Assembly (NCBI RefSeq): GCF_020831365.1
Contig: NZ_JAJHPV010000013.1
Location: 434,001-498,000, forward strand
Source of the DNA: Massilia agrisoli
Lineage (GTDB): Bacteria > Pseudomonadota > Gammaproteobacteria > Burkholderiales > Burkholderiaceae_D
Direction: 5' to 3'
DNA length: 64,000 bases
The position numbers and the translations under genes were made by a program. The notes below the pieces were generated by a model, which worked only from the letters and a program-made list of their open reading frames with translations, made no database searches and was not told the DNA's origin. Shown piece after piece: positions 23,970 through 32,978 of this stretch; the first letter of the stretch is position 1; the number at the start of each line of letters is the position of its first letter.

Positions 23970-26492
23970 ATGGATAGAAACAACAAGCCGCATGCGGGCT
24001 TCGTACAGGTGCGCGGCGCGCGCGAACACAACCTGAAGAACGTCAGCCTCGAGATCCCGCGTGATGCACTGGTCGTGTTTACCGGCGTGTCAGGATCGGG
24101 CAAGTCCTCGCTCGCCTTCGGCACCCTGTACGCGGAAGCGCAGCGGCGCTACCTCGAATCGGTGTCGCCCTACGCGCGCCGCCTGTTCCACCAGATGCCG
24201 GTGCCCGAGGTCGACCACATCGACGGCCTGCCGCCCGCGGTCGCGCTGCAGCAGCAGCGCGGTTCGCCGACCGCCCGTTCGTCGGTCGGCAGCGTCAGCA
24301 CCTTGTCCAATTCGCTGCGCATGCTGTATTCGCGCGCCGGCGATTACCCGCGCGGCCAGGAGCTGCTGTACGCCGAGGCGTTTTCGCCAAATACGCCGGA
24401 CGGCGCCTGCCCGCAGTGCCACGGCCTGGGACGGGTGTACGAAGTGACCGAGCAGTCGATGGTGCCGGACGACTCGCTGACCATCCGCGAGCGCGCCGTC
24501 GCCGCATGGCCGACCGCCTGGCATGGCCAGAACCTGCGCGACATCCTCGTCACGCTCGGGTACGACGTCGATACGCCGTGGCGCGAGCTGCCAAAAAAAG
24601 CGCGCGACTGGATCTTGTTCACCGACGAACAGCCGACGGTTCCGGTCTACGCCGGCTTCACGCCGGAGGAGACCAAACGCGCGCTCAAGCGCAAGGAGAC
24701 GCCGAGCTACCAGGGCACATTTACCGGTGCGCGCCGCTATGTGCTGCAAACCTTTGCCAACACCGAAAGCGCGTCGATGAAAAAGCGCGCGGCGCGCTAC
24801 ATGGTCAGCACCGACTGTCCGCTGTGCGAGGGCAAGCGCCTGCGGCCCGAATCGCTGTCGGTCACCTTCGAGGGCCATGACATCGCGGATATTTCGCGCA
24901 TGCCGCTTGAACGCCTGGCGACCCTGCTGCGGCCGCATGCCGACGGCAGTGCGAAAAAGAATGCGAAAACCGCGGCCGAACATCCGGAAAAGCTGATCGT
25001 CATGCAGCGCATCGCCGCCGACCTGGTCGCGCGGCTCGACGTGCTCCTCGACTTGGGCCTCGGTTACCTGTCGCTGGAACGCAGTACGCCGACCCTGTCG
25101 CCGGGAGAGCTGCAGCGGCTCCGGCTGGCGACCCAGGTGCGCTCCAACCTGTTCGGCGTGGTGTATGTGCTCGACGAACCATCGGCCGGCCTGCACCCGG
25201 CCGACGCCGAAGCGCTGCTGTCGGCGCTCGGGCAGCTCAAGGCGTCGGGCAATTCGCTGTTCGTCGTCGAGCACTCGCTCGACGTGATCCGCCACGCCGA
25301 CTGGATTGTCGACGTCGGGCCGTTCGCCGGCGAGCAGGGTGGCCAGGTGCTGTACAGCGGCCCGCCGCAAGGGCTGCAGACGGTCGAAGATTCGCAGACC
25401 CGGCGCTACCTGTTCGTACAAAAAGCGCCGCAAGCGCGCATGCCGCGCGCGCCGAAGGACTGGCTGAAGCTGGAAGGGGTCAGCCGCAACAACCTGCACC
25501 AGCTCAGCGCCCAGTTCCCGCTAGGCGTGATGACCAGCGTGACCGGGGTATCGGGGTCCGGGAAATCGAGCCTGGTCAGCCAGGTGCTGGTCGAACTGGC
25601 GGCGGCCGAACTGGGGCACGAGATCCCGGCCGAGGCGGAGGAGGGCGGCGAGCTGGAAGCGGCGGCCGACGCGCCCCTGGAGGGACGCATCGTGCACGGC
25701 ATGGCCGGCATCAAGCGCATGGTGCGGGTGGACCAGAAGCCGATCGGGCGCACGCCGCGCTCCAACCTGGCCACCTACACCGGGCTGTTCGACCATGTGC
25801 GCAAGCTGTTTGCGGGCACCAGGCAGGCGCGCGCGCGGCGCTACGACGCCGGGCGCTTTTCGTTCAATGTGGCCAAGGGCCGCTGCGAGCACTGCGCGGG
25901 CGAGGGCTTCGTGATGGTCGAACTGCTGTTTTTGCCAAGCGTGTACGCGCCGTGCCCGACCTGTTCGGGTGCGCGCTACAACGCCAAGACCCTGGAAATC
26001 ACTTACAACGGCAAGAACATCGCCGAGGTGCTGGAGCTGACGGTGGACGCGGCGGCGGAGTTCTTCGCCGCCGATGCGGCGGTGAAGCGGTCCCTGGACG
26101 TGCTGCGCGAAGTGGGCCTGGGCTACCTGCGGCTTGGGCAGCCCGCCACCGAACTGTCCGGCGGCGAGGCCCAGCGCATCAAGCTGGCCACCGAGCTGCA
26201 GCGCGCCGGGCGCGGCAACACGCTCTATATACTGGACGAGCCGACCACCGGCTTGCACCCGGCCGACGTCGAAAAGCTGGTCACCCAGCTCGATTCACTG
26301 GTCGAGGCGGGCAACACCGTGATTCTGGTCGAGCACAACATGCGTGTAGTGGCCGCCAGCGACTGGGTCATTGATATCGGCCCTGGCGCCGGGGAAGCCG
26401 GCGGCAAGGTGGTGGTGGCCGGCCCGCCGGCCAAAGTGGCGGCGCATAAGGGGAGCCGCACCGCGCCCTACCTGGCGAAGATGTTGCCGTGA
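23970..26492 (+). CDS. uvrA: Excinuclease ABC subunit A, short UvrA2-like form
   Basis: 840 residues from the ATG at 23970, preceded by GAGGTGA; a GTG inside that site is an alternative start. Two ABC ATPase halves are present, with Walker A G-V-S-G-S-G-K-S at 39-46 and again in the second half. Zinc-binding cysteines occur as C-P-Q-C-H-G, C-P-L-C-E-G-K and C-E-H-C with C-P-T-C. It is about 100 residues shorter than housekeeping UvrA (about 940) and seems to lack the UvrB-interaction region after the first Walker A. That fits the class II (UvrA2) group tied to DNA-damage tolerance or drug resistance. A separate housekeeping uvrA is expected elsewhere. Confidence 0.88.
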   Translation: MDRNNKPHAGFVQVRGAREHNLKNVSLEIPRDALVVFTGVSGSGKSSLAFGTLYAEAQRRYLESVSPYARRLFHQMPVPEVDHIDGLPPAVALQQQRGSPTARSSVGSVSTLSNSLRMLYSRAGDYPRGQELLYAEAFSPNTPDGACPQCHGLGRVYEVTEQSMVPDDSLTIRERAVAAWPTAWHGQNLRDILVTLGYDVDTPWRELPKKARDWILFTDEQPTVPVYAGFTPEETKRALKRKETPSYQGTFTGARRYVLQTFANTESASMKKRAARYMVSTDCPLCEGKRLRPESLSVTFEGHDIADISRMPLERLATLLRPHADGSAKKNAKTAAEHPEKLIVMQRIAADLVARLDVLLDLGLGYLSLERSTPTLSPGELQRLRLATQVRSNLFGVVYVLDEPSAGLHPADAEALLSALGQLKASGNSLFVVEHSLDVIRHADWIVDVGPFAGEQGGQVLYSGPPQGLQTVEDSQTRRYLFVQKAPQARMPRAPKDWLKLEGVSRNNLHQLSAQFPLGVMTSVTGVSGSGKSSLVSQVLVELAAAELGHEIPAEAEEGGELEAAADAPLEGRIVHGMAGIKRMVRVDQKPIGRTPRSNLATYTGLFDHVRKLFAGTRQARARRYDAGRFSFNVAKGRCEHCAGEGFVMVELLFLPSVYAPCPTCSGARYNAKTLEITYNGKNIAEVLELTVDAAAEFFAADAAVKRSLDVLREVGLGYLRLGQPATELSGGEAQRIKLATELQRAGRGNTLYILDEPTTGLHPADVEKLVTQLDSLVEAGNTVILVEHNMRVVAASDWVIDIGPGAGEAGGKVVVAGPPAKVAAHKGSRTAPYLAKMLP

Positions 26493-26574
26493 TGCATTGG
26501 GCGCAACATCAAAGTGTGCGCCGTAAATGTTGACGATGAGATAAACTCCCGGGATTCTCATCATTGGGTTCCCC

Positions 26575-29500
26575 ATGCCAGGCACCATCGAAACCACGCA
26601 GTTCCGGCGCATCCTCAGCCGCAATTTTGCACTGCCGCTCGTTGTCGGCGCCCTCAGCGTTGCCGTGTTCGTCGGCATCACCGCTTATCTGGTCCACGTA
26701 CTGAACCTGGTCGAACATACCCAGCGCGTCATCAGCAACGCCAACGAGACTGCCAAGCTGTCCGTGGACATGGAAACAGGCCTGCGCGGCTTCCTCATTT
26801 CGGGCGATGAAAGCTTCCTCGCGCCGTATGTGATGGCCAAGGCGCGCGTTTCCGATGACCTGGTCTTGCTCAAGGAACTGGTGGCCGAGCGCCCGGCCCA
26901 GGTGGACCGGCTGCGCCGGGTCGAGTCGGCCCAGCGCCAGTGGTACGTGTTTGCCGATGAAATGATCGCGCTGCGCCGCGCCAACGGCGATTATGTGGGA
27001 CCGGTGCGCAGCGGGCGCGGCAAGGTGCTCACCGACGGCGTGCGGACTGAATACGACACCTTTGTCAATACCGAACGGCGCCTGCGCCAGCAGCGCTACG
27101 ATGACGCCTACACCGTGGTGTACTGGTCGGTCGGCGCCTACCTGCTGTTCTCGGCCATCGTGGCGGGGGCGCTGGCGATGTTCGGCCGGCGCGCACTGCT
27201 GCGGCTGTCGGGCACCTACACCGCGGCGCTCGAAGAGCAGGTGGCGCACGCGGAAACCATGCAGCGCCAGGCCTGGCTGCGCACTGGCCAGACCGAACTG
27301 GCGGTGCAGACGGCCGGCCAGGAATCGCTCGGCCTGCTGGCGCGCTCGGTGCTGGCATATGTCACGCGCTACCTCGGCGGGGCGGTGGCGGCCATGTATG
27401 TGCGCGAGGACAGCGGCGCGCTGCGCCGCGTAGCCAGCTATGGTTTCGACCGCGAGAGCGAGCAGCGCGAGCAGGTACTGGGCAGGCACGAAACCCTGGT
27501 CGGCCAGGCCGCCAGCGAGAACCGCACCCTGACCCTGGACAACGTCCCGGGCGACTATGTCAAAGTCACCTCGGGCCTCGGTTCGGGCGCACCGCGCCAC
27601 CTGCTGGTGGTGCCGTTTGCGAACGAAGGCGTGGTCAATGGCGTGATCGAGATCGGCTTCCTGCACAAGGCGCGCCGGCGCGATGGCGAGTTTTTGCAGC
27701 TGGCAGGCGAGAGCATCGGCGCGGCGGTGGCGGCGGCGCAGTACCGCCAGCGCCTGCAGGAAGCGCTTGCCGAGACCCAGCAGCTCAACGAGGAACTCCA
27801 GGTGCAGCAGGAAGAACTGCGCACCGCCAACGAGGAACTCGAAGAGCAGTCGCGCGTGCTGGAAGAATCGCAGACCAACCTGGAAAACCAGCAGGCCGAA
27901 CTCGAAACAACCAACGATCAATTGGCCGAGCAGGCCCTGAACCTCGACCAGAAGAACGCCGCGCTGACGCTGGCGCAGGACGAGCTGCGCGCCCGCGCGC
28001 AGGAGCTGGAACGCGCCAGCCGCTACAAGTCGGAGTTCCTGGCCAATATGTCGCACGAGCTGCGCACGCCGCTTAACAGCTCGCTGATCCTGGCCAAGCT
28101 GCTGTCCGATAACACGCAGGGCAACCTGAACGACGAGCAGGTGCGCTTCGCCAAGACCATCTACTCGGCAGGTAATGACCTGCTCCAGCTGATCAACGAC
28201 ATCCTCGATATCTCGAAGGTCGAAGCGGGCAAGCTTGACCTGGTGCCGGAAGAAGTGCCGCTGCGCCGCACGGTGGAGTCGCTGGCGATGGTGTTCGAGC
28301 CGCTGGCGATGCAGAAGAAGCTGGCGTTCCGGGTCGATATCGACCAGTCGGTGCCCGGCACGCTGCATACCGACCGCCAGCGCCTCGAACAGGTGCTGAA
28401 AAACCTGCTGTCGAACGCGGTGAAGTTCACCGACGCCGGCGAAGTGTCCTTGAAGGTGACTGCCGCCGACGATGGCACGGTGCGCTTCATCGTCACCGAT
28501 TCGGGCATCGGCATTGCGCAAGACCAGCACGAACGCATCTTCGACGCCTTCCACCAGGCCGACGGTACCACCAGCCGCCGCTTCGGCGGCACTGGCCTCG
28601 GGCTGTCGATTTCGCGCGACCTGACCGGCCTGCTGGGCGGCACCCTGACCGTGTCCAGCAAGCCTGGCGTGGGCAGCACCTTCACCCTGTGCCTGCCGCG
28701 CAACCTGATGGTGGCGCCGGTAGCGCCGGCGCTGCCGCCGGCCGCCGCCGAAGCCGTTACCGCGTTGCCGCCTGCGGCAGAAGCGGAACCGGCGCCACCC
28801 GAACCAGCCTTCCCGGACGACCGCGACCAGCCGCAAACGGCAGGCGGACGGACGGTGCTGGTGATCGAGGACGACCCGGCGTTTGCGCGCATCCTCTACC
28901 AGCTGGCGCACGACATGGACTACCGCTGCATGGTCGCGCTGACCGCGGAGCAGGGCCTGCGCCTGGCGACCGAACAGTCGCCCGATGCGATCCTGCTCGA
29001 CATGCGCCTGCCGGACCGCTCCGGCCTGTCGGTGCTGCAGACCCTGAAGGAACGCCCGGAAACGCGCCACATCCCGGTGCACGTTGTGTCGAGCCAGGAT
29101 AACGGCGGCGAAGCGCTGCACCTCGGGGCGATTGGCTACGCGCTCAAGCCGACTACGCGCGAGCAGCTGGAGCAGGTGTTCCGCAAGCTCGAAGACAAGT
29201 TCACCCAGAAGATCAAGCGTATCCTGCTGGTCGAGGACGACGAGCGCCAGCGCGAGAGCGTGGTGTCCCTGATCGCCGACGACGACGTGCACATCGACGC
29301 CGTCGGTTCGGGCCAGGAAGCGATGGCGCTGCTGCGCAGCGAGATCTTCGACTGCATGATCATCGACCTGAAGCTGCCCGACATGCAGGGCAACGAGCTG
29401 CTCGAACAGATGTCGCGCGAAGACATCTGCTCGTTCCCGCCGGTGATCGTGTACACCGGCCGCAACCTGACCCGCACCGAAGAAGCGGACCTGATGAAGT

Positions 29501-30030
29501 ATTCGCGTTCGATCATCATCAAGGGCGCCCGTTCGCCCGAGCGCCTGCTCGACGAAGTGACCCTGTTCCTGCACCGGGTGGAGTCGCAGCTGTCGAGCGA
29601 GCGCCAGAGCATGCTGCGCACCGTGCGCAGCCGCGACCGCGTGTTCGAAGGCCGCACCATCCTGCTGGTGGACGACGACGTGCGCAACGTGTTCGCGCTG
29701 ACCAGCGCGCTGGAGCAGCGCGGCGCGATCGTCGAGATCGGCCGCAACGGCTTCGAGGCCTTGTCCAAGCTGGACGAGGTGCCGGGCATCGACCTGGTCC
29801 TGATGGACATCATGATGCCGGGGATGGACGGGCTGGAAGCGACGCGCCGCATCCGCGCCGACGGCCGCTTCGACCGCCTGCCGATCATCGCGGTTACCGC
29901 CAAGGCGATGAAGGACGACCAGGAGCAGTGCATCGCCGCCGGCGCCAACGACTACCTGGCCAAGCCGATCGACCTGACGCGCCTGTATTCGCTGCTGCGG
30001 GTGTGGATGCCGAGCCTGGAGCGCACCTGA
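26575..30030 (+). CDS. Hybrid sensor histidine kinase: CHASE3, GAF, HisKA, HATPase, three receiver domains
   Basis: 1151 residues. Two membrane helices (about 20-43 and 182-204) frame a periplasmic CHASE3-type domain with E-T-G-L-R-G-F-L near 67-74. A GAF domain (about 245-390) and a long coiled coil (395-485) follow. The kinase core has M-S-H-E-L-R-T-P (His494) and an ATPase with D-S-G-I-G-I and G-G-T-G-L-G-L. Receivers 1, 2 and 3 have phospho-sites D809, D931 and D1078; receivers 1 and 3 keep the K-P lysine (K858, K1130) and receiver 2 has K-G (K983). First gene of a four-gene coupled operon with CheR, CheB and a second kinase; its stop overlaps the cheR start. Confidence 0.92.
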   Translation: MPGTIETTQFRRILSRNFALPLVVGALSVAVFVGITAYLVHVLNLVEHTQRVISNANETAKLSVDMETGLRGFLISGDESFLAPYVMAKARVSDDLVLLKELVAERPAQVDRLRRVESAQRQWYVFADEMIALRRANGDYVGPVRSGRGKVLTDGVRTEYDTFVNTERRLRQQRYDDAYTVVYWSVGAYLLFSAIVAGALAMFGRRALLRLSGTYTAALEEQVAHAETMQRQAWLRTGQTELAVQTAGQESLGLLARSVLAYVTRYLGGAVAAMYVREDSGALRRVASYGFDRESEQREQVLGRHETLVGQAASENRTLTLDNVPGDYVKVTSGLGSGAPRHLLVVPFANEGVVNGVIEIGFLHKARRRDGEFLQLAGESIGAAVAAAQYRQRLQEALAETQQLNEELQVQQEELRTANEELEEQSRVLEESQTNLENQQAELETTNDQLAEQALNLDQKNAALTLAQDELRARAQELERASRYKSEFLANMSHELRTPLNSSLILAKLLSDNTQGNLNDEQVRFAKTIYSAGNDLLQLINDILDISKVEAGKLDLVPEEVPLRRTVESLAMVFEPLAMQKKLAFRVDIDQSVPGTLHTDRQRLEQVLKNLLSNAVKFTDAGEVSLKVTAADDGTVRFIVTDSGIGIAQDQHERIFDAFHQADGTTSRRFGGTGLGLSISRDLTGLLGGTLTVSSKPGVGSTFTLCLPRNLMVAPVAPALPPAAAEAVTALPPAAEAEPAPPEPAFPDDRDQPQTAGGRTVLVIEDDPAFARILYQLAHDMDYRCMVALTAEQGLRLATEQSPDAILLDMRLPDRSGLSVLQTLKERPETRHIPVHVVSSQDNGGEALHLGAIGYALKPTTREQLEQVFRKLEDKFTQKIKRILLVEDDERQRESVVSLIADDDVHIDAVGSGQEAMALLRSEIFDCMIIDLKLPDMQGNELLEQMSREDICSFPPVIVYTGRNLTRTEEADLMKYSRSIIIKGARSPERLLDEVTLFLHRVESQLSSERQSMLRTVRSRDRVFEGRTILLVDDDVRNVFALTSALEQRGAIVEIGRNGFEALSKLDEVPGIDLVLMDIMMPGMDGLEATRRIRADGRFDRLPIIAVTAKAMKDDQEQCIAAGANDYLAKPIDLTRLYSLLRVWMPSLERT

Positions 30031-30854
30031 TGCCGTCGAAGGACATCGACATCGAGGTCAGGCTGCTGATGGAGGCGGTCTACCTCAAATATAACTACGA
30101 CTTCCGCGACTATACCGGCGCCTCGCAGAAGCGCCGCGTGCTGCACGGGATGCGCGAGATGGGCTGCGACACCGTTTCGAGCCTGCAGTCGCGCGTGATG
30201 CACGACCCGGCGGCGTTCTCGCAGCTGCTGCAGTACCTGACGATCCCGGTGTCCGAGATGTTTCGCGACCCGAGCTTTTACGCCGCGCTGCGCGAGCACG
30301 TGGTGCCTTTCCTGCACACCTATCCGTCGCTGAAAGTGTGGATTGCGGGCTGCAGCACCGGCGAGGAAGTCTATTCGATGGCGATCCTGCTCAAGGAAGA
30401 AGGACTGCTCGAACGCACCATCATTTACGCCACCGATATCAACCCGCAGTCGCTGGAGGCGGCGCGGCGCGGCGTGTTTGCGCTGCGCGACATGCGCAAG
30501 TTCACCGAGAACTACCAGCAGGCCGGCGGCAAGGCCGCCTTCTCGGACTATTACACGGCCGCCTACGAGGGCGCGCTGTTCGACCGTTCGCTGGTCGACA
30601 ACGTGACCTTCGCCGACCACAGCCTGGCCACCGACAGCGTGTTTTCCGAGACCCAGCTGATCTCTTGCCGCAATGTGATGATTTATTTCAACAAGAAGCT
30701 GCAGGACCGGGTGCTGGGCTTGTTCCACGAATCGCTGTGCCACCGCGGTTTCCTGGCGCTGGGCAGCAAGGAAAGCATCGAATTTTCCGGCTACGCAAAG
30801 CGCTTCGAACCGCTGGTCAAGCGCGAGCGGCTGTACAGGAAGCTGGGCCAATGA
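30030..30854 (+). CDS. cheR: CheR-type protein-glutamate methyltransferase
   Basis: 274 residues, ATG overlapping the upstream stop as TGATG. It uses S-adenosylmethionine to methylate glutamates on receptor-like proteins. The N-terminal helical domain (about 1-75) is followed by V-S-E-M-F-R-D-P (74-81) and the SAM-binding loop G-C-S-T-G-E-E (107-113). I-S-C-R-N-V-M-I-Y-F appears later. No chemoreceptor gene is nearby, so its substrate may be the hybrid kinase or another coiled-coil protein. Stop overlaps cheB as ATGA. Confidence 0.92.
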   Translation: MPSKDIDIEVRLLMEAVYLKYNYDFRDYTGASQKRRVLHGMREMGCDTVSSLQSRVMHDPAAFSQLLQYLTIPVSEMFRDPSFYAALREHVVPFLHTYPSLKVWIAGCSTGEEVYSMAILLKEEGLLERTIIYATDINPQSLEAARRGVFALRDMRKFTENYQQAGGKAAFSDYYTAAYEGALFDRSLVDNVTFADHSLATDSVFSETQLISCRNVMIYFNKKLQDRVLGLFHESLCHRGFLALGSKESIEFSGYAKRFEPLVKRERLYRKLGQ

Positions 30855-31453
30855 ACGCCGCGCGGTTCGGCGCGGCGCTGGAAGGCCGCGATATCCACGC
30901 CATCGTCATCGCGGGTTCGGCCGGCGGCGTCGATGCACTGTTGAATTTGTTGCCCCGGCTGCCAGAAGGATTCGCCCTGCCTGTGGTCGCCATGCTACAT
31001 GTACCCGAGCACCGCGACAGCCGGCTGGCAGAGCTGTTCGCACCGCGCATGGCGCTGCCCACGCGTGAGGCGTCTGACAAAGAAGAAATTTCTCCCGGAA
31101 CAGTGTATTTCGCCGGCTCAGGTTACCATCTATCGGTTGAGAAAGATTTTAGGTTCTCCCTGAGTTGCGAACCCCCGGTCAATTTCGCGCGGCCAGCCAT
31201 CGATGTCCTGATGGCGTCGGCCGCCGAGGCCTACGGTCCCCACCTGGCCGCCGTCCTGTTGACGGGCGCAAACCAGGACGGCGCCGTTGGCATGCGCATC
31301 ATCAAGGAGTACGGCGGCCTGACCGTCGTGCAAGATCCCGCCGAGGCACAAGTGGCGACCATGCCCGAGCTGGCGATAAAAATGCAGGCGCCCGACCTGG
31401 TGTTGAACCTGGCCGGCATTGGCGACCTGCTGTTGCTGTTGGAGAAAAAATGA
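30851..31453 (+). CDS. cheB: CheB-type methylesterase domain protein (no receiver)
   Basis: 200 residues. It has only the methylesterase domain; the N-terminal receiver of classical CheB is missing. The catalytic triad is visible: S23 in G-S-A-G-G, H50 in M-L-H-V-P-E-H and D143 in G-A-N-Q-D-G-A. It removes methyl groups added by CheR. Start and stop both overlap neighbours as ATGA, so it is tightly coupled to cheR and the downstream kinase. Without its own receiver, control must come from interaction with the flanking receiver-bearing kinases, which is an inference from the layout. Confidence 0.9.
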   Translation: MNAARFGAALEGRDIHAIVIAGSAGGVDALLNLLPRLPEGFALPVVAMLHVPEHRDSRLAELFAPRMALPTREASDKEEISPGTVYFAGSGYHLSVEKDFRFSLSCEPPVNFARPAIDVLMASAAEAYGPHLAAVLLTGANQDGAVGMRIIKEYGGLTVVQDPAEAQVATMPELAIKMQAPDLVLNLAGIGDLLLLLEKK

Positions 31454-32643
31454 GGGCACACGACCCCACTAAAGTCCTGATCGTTGACGATCTTGCGGAA
31501 AATTTACAGGCGCTGGACGCCTTGCTGCGCGACGAGCACCGCATGGTGATCCACGCGCGTTCGGGCGACGAAGCGCTGGCGCTGCTGCTCGAACACGAAT
31601 TCGCGCTGGCCATCCTCGACGTCCAGATGCCAGGCATGAACGGCTTCGAGCTGGCCGAGCTGATGCGCGGGACCGACCGCACCCGCAATATCCCGATCGT
31701 GTTCGTCAGCGCCGCAGGACGCGAGCTGAACTATGCCTTCAAGGGCTACGAATCGGGCGCGGTCGACTTCATGTACAAGCCGCTCGACCCGGATGCGGTG
31801 CGCAGCAAGGTCAACGTGTTTGTCGCCCTGTACCAGCAGCGCAACGAAACGCGGCGCCAGGTGGCGGCGCTGGAGGAAAGCCGCAGGGAGCAGGAGACTT
31901 TGCTGGCCGAACTGTCGGCTACCCAGCTGGAACTGGAGCGTTCGCTGCGCATGCGCGACGACTTCATGTCGCTGGTCGCGCATGAGCTGCGCACGCCGCT
32001 CAACACCTTGTTCCTGGAAACCCAGATGCGCACCTTGCAGCTCAAGCGCGGCAACCTGGCCGCGTTCGGGCCGGAACAGATGCACAAGATGATCGCGCGC
32101 GACGAGCGCCAGATCCAGGCGATGATCCGCCTGATCGACGACATGCTCGACGTGTCGCGCATTCGCAGCGGCACCTTGTCGATCCGCCCCGCGCCGGTTG
32201 AATTGATGGGTTTGCTTGAACGTATCGTCAGCGACTTGTCGCTCCAGGTCGCCGGGTCGGGCAGTTCGCTGACCCTGGTGCCGCACGATCCCGTTCACGG
32301 CCAGTGGGACGAGTTCCGCATCGAGCAGGTGATCGTCAACCTGCTGACCAACGCCTTGCGCTACGGTTGCGGCATGCCGGTGGAAGTCAGCGTGCACCTG
32401 GAAGGGGACGAGGTGCGGGTGGACGTCAGCGACCAGGGCAAGGGTATTGCGGAAACTGAACTGCACCGCATCTTCGAGCCTTTCGAGCGCGGCGTTGGAA
32501 ACCGCGACGTCAAGGGCCTTGGCCTGGGCCTGTACATCTCGCGCCAGCTTGCAGAGTCGCACGGCGGGCGCCTGTCGGTCATCCCGGGGCCGGAATGCGG
32601 CTCGGTGTTCAGCCTGATCCTGCCGATCACGACCGGCGATTGA
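31450..32643 (+). CDS. Receiver-histidine kinase (REC-HisKA-HATPase)
   Basis: 397 residues from the ATG at 31450, which overlaps the cheB stop as ATGA. An N-terminal receiver (about 7-125, phospho-site D57, K110-P) is joined by a coiled coil (130-165) to a HisKA domain with V-A-H-E-L-R-T-P (His178) and an ATPase with D-Q-G-K-G-I and G-L-G-L-G-L. There is no membrane segment, so it is cytosolic. It could take phosphate from, or pass it to, the hybrid kinase encoded first in the operon. No DNA-binding output gene is in the operon. Confidence 0.9.
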   Translation: MRAHDPTKVLIVDDLAENLQALDALLRDEHRMVIHARSGDEALALLLEHEFALAILDVQMPGMNGFELAELMRGTDRTRNIPIVFVSAAGRELNYAFKGYESGAVDFMYKPLDPDAVRSKVNVFVALYQQRNETRRQVAALEESRREQETLLAELSATQLELERSLRMRDDFMSLVAHELRTPLNTLFLETQMRTLQLKRGNLAAFGPEQMHKMIARDERQIQAMIRLIDDMLDVSRIRSGTLSIRPAPVELMGLLERIVSDLSLQVAGSGSSLTLVPHDPVHGQWDEFRIEQVIVNLLTNALRYGCGMPVEVSVHLEGDEVRVDVSDQGKGIAETELHRIFEPFERGVGNRDVKGLGLGLYISRQLAESHGGRLSVIPGPECGSVFSLILPITTGD

Positions 32644-32648
32644 GTGTC

Positions 32649-32771
32649 TTAGTGGATCAGCAGGGCGGCGTGCGCGCCTTGCAGTACATCGGTAGAGCAC
32701 AGCAGTACAGTGGCGGCAGTCGCCAGCGCAACATGCAGGGCGGCCCACGTCATTGGTAAGAATCTGGTCAT
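32649..32771 (-). CDS. Small hydrophobic protein, 40 residues
   Basis: A 40-codon frame from the ATG at 32771 with an excellent GAGGAGGA ribosome site six to seven bases upstream. The protein opens M-T-R-F-L-P-M-T-W and has one hydrophobic stretch (about residues 9-25) that could span the membrane, with one cysteine (C25). It converges on the kinase operon with five bases between the stops. On the minus strand TTGACC (32845-32840) and TAAGAA (32823-32818) are 16 bases apart, a weak promoter. Upstream lie three copies of a palindromic motif. I do not recognise the protein; the strong ribosome site is the main evidence that it is real. Confidence 0.6.
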   Translation of the reverse strand: MTRFLPMTWAALHVALATAATVLLCSTDVLQGAHAALLIH

Positions 32772-32978
32772 GCTGTCCTCCTCTTTGCTTTATCAGTTGT
32801 ATGGCTCCATCTTAGTGTTCTTACTGTGCAGTAACCATCGGTCAACTGTCCGAGCGTCTGTAGGAGCTTGGCTAACGACCCTGTATGATTGGCGGGGAGG
32901 GGCTCTAGGGGCGCTCCTACGACCGCTGTAGGTTGCGTCCTATGGTGAGCGCGCCTGCGGCAGAATACAGTTGGGTTT
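32772..32978. promoter_or_regulatory. Divergent control region with three TAGG-N6-CCTA-type palindromes
   Basis: The region between the 40-residue protein (minus) and the recQ-like gene (plus). TAGG-N6-CCTA occurs exactly at 32906-32919 and 32929-32942, with centres 23 bp apart. A near match, TAGG-N6-GCTA, lies at 32861-32874, 45 bp from the first. A short inverted repeat TTACTG-TG-CAGTAA is at 32821-32834. The 4-6-4 palindrome has the layout of the RcsB box, typical of NarL/FixJ-type response regulators. An orphan regulator of that type is encoded at 42131-42775. Confidence 0.5.

Noticed and set aside
26509-29574. 1021-codon open frame on the minus strand over the hybrid kinase
   Set aside because: Antisense shadow of a GC-rich gene; His/Gln/Arg-rich with no domain, whereas the plus strand shows a full kinase.
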